Origin: Betaproteobacteria bacterium
GTDB lineage: Bacteria; Pseudomonadota; Gammaproteobacteria; Burkholderiales; Casimicrobiaceae
Direction of reading: 5' to 3'
Assembly (NCBI GenBank): GCA_005888955.1
Contig: VBCS01000440.1
Location: 1 to 7,987 of the forward strand
DNA length: 7,987 nt
The position numbers and the translations under genes are program-made. The notes under the pieces were generated by a model. The model was not told where the DNA came from, made no database searches, and saw nothing but the letters and a program-made list of their open reading frames with translations. Shown here piece by piece: positions 6,001 through 7,987 of the stretch (its first letter is position 1; each line of letters starts with the position of its first letter).

Positions 6001-7382
6001 ACTTTCTTGGCCGTAAAGGCAGCCGAGTCAAGATCCGCGGTCACACGGTCGATCTGGCGGAGGTCGAAGCGGGGCTCGCGGCCTGTGCCGGGGTGACGAA
6101 GGTCGCGGTGCTGGCGGTGGGCAGCGAGCGGCCAGCGCAGCCTGAGCGGCTGGTTGCTTATTTGGTGATGGCGCGGGAGGCGGAGCGCGATCCGGCGCTC
6201 ATCCTCGGGCGCCTCGCGAGCGTTCTGCCTTCCTACATGCTGCCTGCAGGATACGTGTTTCTGGACGCGCTGCCGCTCACCGCGAGCGGCAAGATCGATC
6301 GGAAGGTGCTGGCGGCGATGGACCGACCCGAGCTCAATGAGGAGCGTGAAATCGAACCACCGCGCGACGATCTGGAGCGTTCGATTGCAGGGATCTTTGC
6401 GCAGATGCTAAAGCTCGCGCCGATCGGGCGTAATGACGACTTTTTTCTGCTCGGTGGGGATTCGCTATCGGTGGCGGAGCTGCAGACCCGGTTGCGCGAC
6501 ACGTTCGGAGTGGGGCTCGCGAACCCGAGCGGAGGCGCCACCGTGGCCGGCATCGCGGCGGAGATCCGGCGTGAGCGCGCAGCAGCCGGGGGAAGCCTGC
6601 GGTCGATCCCTCTGCTCATCCCGCTGCGGCGGCACGGGACCAAGACGCCGCTGTTCCTCGTCCACGGCAGGCTCGGGCAGGCGCTCGTTAGCCCACATCT
6701 CCTCGAGCTTCTCGGCGCCGACCAGCCCGTGTGGGGATTCCAGGCCACGGGGCTCGACGGCTTAAAGTCGCCGCAGCCGACGATCGAGGCCATGGCGGCG
6801 GAGTACCTGGCGGAGATGCGAAGGGAGCGCGCGCAAGGCCCTTACTTTCTCGGCGGGCTTTGCGCCGGGGCGCTCGTTGCGATCGCCATGGGCCGCCGGT
6901 TGCGTGCCGAGGGCGAGTCCGTGCTGCCGCTACTGCTGCTCGATCCGCCCGAGCGTGCGTTGCCGGTTTCCGCAGAAAAGATGACCGACGACGGATTGCT
7001 CGCGAGGCTGAAGCGGCGCCAGGAGTCGGGCGCAATCAGCGCCCCCATCGATGACCCAGTGTATGCGGGGGCGGCGGTGCGTGCCGCGAGGGCGTTCGAG
7101 CACGCGATTAGAGCCCATGAGGTACAGCCGTACGAAGGCCCCGTGTGCATTCTGTCCAGCCATGAACGCTTGGCGGGTATCGATTCGTCGCGATTGAAAA
7201 AGATTTTCCCGGGACGGGTTGAACGCTTCGAAGTCGGCAGAACGCACCCCGACGTGCTCGATCCGCACAATCGTGCATTCGCCAAGGCGTTGGAACGCTG
7301 TCTGAGCGTGATCCACGAATACGCGGACGACCCGCGGCTTCCCCATCTCGCGCGAGCGGATTCTCCCAACGCATTTCCTTGA
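3009..7382 (+). CDS. NRPS-like synthetase: FAAL - adenylation - carrier - thioesterase
   Basis: A 1457-residue cytoplasmic multienzyme. Residues 1-575 are a fatty-acyl-AMP ligase (VPAYPLDPLHLART at 92-105, SGGPNFAYDF at 265-274, YGLAEATL at 328-335, RTGDLG at 441-446, GRLKDLIIIRGRNIYPHDIE at 457-476, catalytic Lys557). Residues about 606-1110 are an adenylation domain (TSGSTGRPKG 754-763, FTGDLGR 984-990, GRKGSRVKIRG 1001-1011, catalytic Lys1095). Residues 1118-1190 are a carrier with LLGGDSLS, phosphopantetheine site Ser1152. Residues 1210-1440 are an alpha/beta-hydrolase thioesterase (HG 1219-1220, GLCAG with Cys1285, Asp1312, His1413). No carrier follows the FAAL and there is no condensation domain. 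The FAAL P-loop reads TSGAIANPKG, and Asn799 replaces Asp235 of amino-acid-activating domains. An in-frame TAA at 3003 rules out a longer form; AGGGAG at 2991-2996 is a distant ribosome site. The product is unknown; a phosphopantetheinyl transferase must act in trans. Confidence 0.93.
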   Translation: MIARSSRCRTVVDLVRLRAGIAADRPAYTYLTDGEAEERTLTWHDVDVGARALAAWLGRLPGRSERMVLLFPTGLEFVTAFFGCLYAGVAAVPAYPLDPLHLARTRARLRLMLDDCRPSRILTTTAYRGVVLSMFDDRSQLDGFEWGLVDTVPDDLALAWRPPEIDDNTLAIIQYTSGAIANPKGVLLSHRSVLANEAMIAGAHGYDIETTFVSWLPLAHDWGLINSIVQPAYSGGRSVLMSTEAFLEKPVRWLRAMSGCRSVSSGGPNFAYDFCCRRIAPEQRIGLDLVGWRWAGVGSGPVSSETLAAFSSAFQPFGFTASAFYSGYGLAEATLLVSDSQRFQVPRALIVDRVSLQEGLILPRVAVDSSITQSFTSCGTPPAVERVRIVDPETRAVRPDDQVGEVWVAGDNVAGGYWNRPEESQQTFGGITADGDGPFLRTGDLGFFHHGELYICGRLKDLIIIRGRNIYPHDIELTAEHSHPSARPGSSVAFAIDTGADERVVVLQELRPVAPGSPRHDAEIADAIRTAIVGVHGLIAEVVLVEPGTIRKTSSGKLRRNACREAFLAGELDVRYDQTPAKEQERLHLEGGSRVTTSVDAGMQTIGARLAKLASRFPERIAVVEGSSAVTFRQLDTAATAIAHAIVAVRQGLPGRVCLFFENRAPAIKAIFGAGRSSYVYVPVDAGDPEERLRNILLDSEPVALLTEHCLLERARTITPPGCTVIDIAGLQPIAQVRPLPEVPSDAPVYLYYTSGSTGRPKGAIQTHRNLLFFADAYAQALAIGEHDRLSLLYTLSFNAANMDIFGGLLSGATLCAYDMRRESVARLADWLDRERITVLHTVPTVFREMGNRLPPDRLLSHLRVIDLGGESVFAGDVDLFRAHTQARCVFVNQLAATEVGLIAQHKVEHNSPRNSGSIVPVGRCPDGVRVEIRRDDGGAAEAGEAGEIVVCSPYVSPGYWRRPELDAVAFAADARDARSRRYFTGDLGRIDEQGVLHFLGRKGSRVKIRGHTVDLAEVEAGLAACAGVTKVAVLAVGSERPAQPERLVAYLVMAREAERDPALILGRLASVLPSYMLPAGYVFLDALPLTASGKIDRKVLAAMDRPELNEEREIEPPRDDLERSIAGIFAQMLKLAPIGRNDDFFLLGGDSLSVAELQTRLRDTFGVGLANPSGGATVAGIAAEIRRERAAAGGSLRSIPLLIPLRRHGTKTPLFLVHGRLGQALVSPHLLELLGADQPVWGFQATGLDGLKSPQPTIEAMAAEYLAEMRRERAQGPYFLGGLCAGALVAIAMGRRLRAEGESVLPLLLLDPPERALPVSAEKMTDDGLLARLKRRQESGAISAPIDDPVYAGAAVRAARAFEHAIRAHEVQPYEGPVCILSSHERLAGIDSSRLKKIFPGRVERFEVGRTHPDVLDPHNRAFAKALERCLSVIHEYADDPRLPHLARADSPNAFP

Positions 7383-7608
7383 AGCCAGCGAAGTCGGTAT
7401 CGCACCGGCGTCGTGAGTCATGCTCCAGAATTCCTCCGGTTCCGGCGACAATGGTTGCCGCGGTGAAATTGAGCGATGCCACGGCTAATTTTTGCGCCGG
7501 GTAAGCTTGTAGCGGCACACCGAGCAGTGTGAGCACCTGCCGCCCTGCGTATTCCTTTCAGAGCCAAATCCGTCCGCTTGCGCCGGCGACCTTACCGCTA
7601 ACCTTCAT
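7383..7608 (-). pseudogene. Probable short-chain dehydrogenase (SDR) N-terminal remnant, interrupted by TGA
   Basis: On the minus strand a strong ribosome site (GAGGAA, 7615-7620, 7 bases from the ATG at 7608) leads into MKVSGKVAGASGRIWL, then a TGA at 7558-7560, then KEYAGRQVLTLLGVPLQAYP in the same frame. This resembles an SDR start of the form SGKVAxVTGxASGIGxALAxEYAxRGAxVxL. The VTG part of the cofactor loop and the residues between R and Q appear deleted, and a codon in the IGL stretch has changed to Trp. The frame stays open into the antisense of the NRPS-like gene, where no SDR similarity is seen. If the reading is right, the rest of the dehydrogenase was lost at or near the junction with the NRPS-like gene. 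The evidence is short-motif similarity only, and the small open frames could be coincidence. Confidence 0.35.
7457..7493 (+). terminator. Imperfect rho-independent terminator candidate after the NRPS-like gene
   Basis: GCCGCGG (7457-7463) pairs with CCACGGC (7479-7485), with one mismatch and a 15-base loop, followed by TAATTTTT. It lies about 75 bases after the NRPS-like stop codon. The long loop and the mismatch make it weak. Confidence 0.25.
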
Positions 7609-7789
7609 GTAAATTTCCTCGAGAGTATTGGCCAGCCTGGCACAAGCGCGTCCACGGCCGGTCAATCGGACGTCGAGCGGCGAAGGCGGCAAGGGGAAGC
7701 TTCGATCGGGTAAAATATTGATTTTGTCCTCGCGCAGCGTGCCCGCCGGCCCGTGAATTTCATTCGGCCGCGGCACTACTTGGCTCTCG
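7609..7789. other. Non-coding stretch between two remnants
   Basis: Apart from the GAGGAA ribosome site at 7615-7620, I see no supported gene in this stretch. Open frames here lack recognisable family features. An AT-rich patch (TAAAATATTGATTTTG, about 7711-7726) stands out and could be a vestigial promoter for either flanking remnant, but no convincing -35 element is spaced correctly on either strand. Confidence 0.4.
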
Positions 7790-7900
7790 ATGGCCTCCGA
7801 TCTAACCTTCACGGGTGAACGCTTCCTGCCTGACTGCGGCGAGATCGCCGATGAGCGCTGGCACCGCTGCGCCTTCGCGCGGCGCTTCGCCGTCGGTCGC
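7790..7900 (+). pseudogene. Truncated N-terminus of a class I SAM-dependent methyltransferase
   Basis: The 37 codons from the ATG at 7790 match the start of a methyltransferase family common in surface-polysaccharide clusters. Key points are FTGERFLP (residues 7-14), GEIA (17-20), WHR (24-26) and AFARRF (28-33), matching the family pattern FTGERFVPxxxGEIxxEHWHRYAFARRF. The next element should be motif I of the SAM-binding Rossmann fold (VLDxACGEGYG). It is missing in all three plus frames up to the end of the window, and the open frame runs on only to a stop at 7970. Several conserved positions are also changed (Tyr to Asp, His to Arg, Tyr to Cys) and one residue is missing before GEI. I conclude that it is a broken copy whose body was deleted or displaced. 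No Shine-Dalgarno precedes it. Confidence 0.5.
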
Positions 7901-7987
7901 GCTCTACCGGTTCGTCCCGAGGCCGTGGCTCGACGCGCTTCCGGAACGCTTATGAACGGAAGACGCACGTGATCCGCGCGGATTACG

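Noticed and set aside
4479..6044. Two minus-strand open frames (about 296 and 222 codons) opposite the FAAL-NRPS gene
   Set aside because: The sense strand encodes continuous, motif-rich FAAL and adenylation domains. The antisense products resemble no family I know.
7383..7557. Exosortase fragment suggested by NFTAATIVAGTGGI on the minus strand
   Set aside because: The catalytic Cys and the spacing of the exosortase C-S-G-x-E-G-I region are missing. The adjoining upstream residues fit an SDR start better.
7558..7560. TGA as a selenocysteine or readthrough codon
   Set aside because: No hairpin of the right kind was apparent after the TGA, and the flanking sequence already looks decayed, so an ordinary stop in a remnant is simpler.
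1..7987. CRISPR array, tRNA, rRNA, insertion sequence ends or attachment-site repeats
   Set aside because: No regularly spaced repeats, tRNA-like cloverleaf, rRNA sequence, transposase or long terminal inverted repeats were seen on reading through the window.

Overview
The window is GC-rich and densely coding, with proteobacterial-type genes. A betaproteobacterial (Burkholderiales-like) source is my best guess, from the style of the periplasmic binding protein and of the ApbC/Mrp remnant, but no marker gene settles it. The layout looks like an accessory island: one very large intact multidomain gene, surface-chemistry genes, and an unusual number of broken genes.

Left arm (1-2805), all on the minus strand. 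In transcription order it holds an orphan TauA/SsuA-like ABC substrate-binding protein (2805 to 1873) that seems to lack about 30 internal residues; a GT4-type glycosyltransferase (1777 to 773); a decayed N-terminal fragment of the Fe-S carrier ApbC/Mrp (734 to 504), whose reading frame is broken three times and restored; and the first 167 codons of a PAPS-dependent sulfotransferase (501 to 1) that runs off the window.

Centre (2806-7382). A 200-bp divergent intergenic region carries a hyphenated dyad and a weak promoter candidate. It is followed by one plus-strand gene of 1457 codons encoding an NRPS-like protein with the order fatty-acyl-AMP ligase (FAAL) - adenylation (A) - peptidyl carrier (PCP) - thioesterase (TE). 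There is no carrier behind the FAAL and no condensation domain. The FAAL P-loop is altered, the A domain has Asn where amino-acid-activating domains have Asp235, and the TE nucleophile is Cys.

Right arm (7383-7987) has no intact gene. It holds a weak terminator candidate, a probable short-chain dehydrogenase (SDR) N-terminal remnant on the minus strand interrupted by a stop, and the first 37 codons of a class I SAM methyltransferase on the plus strand whose homology stops abruptly.

Together, acyl activation, a carrier/thioesterase, a glycosyltransferase and a sulfotransferase would suit assembly and decoration of a lipid- or acyl-containing small molecule or glycolipid. The opposed orientations and the many remnants mean that this joint pathway is only a hypothesis.
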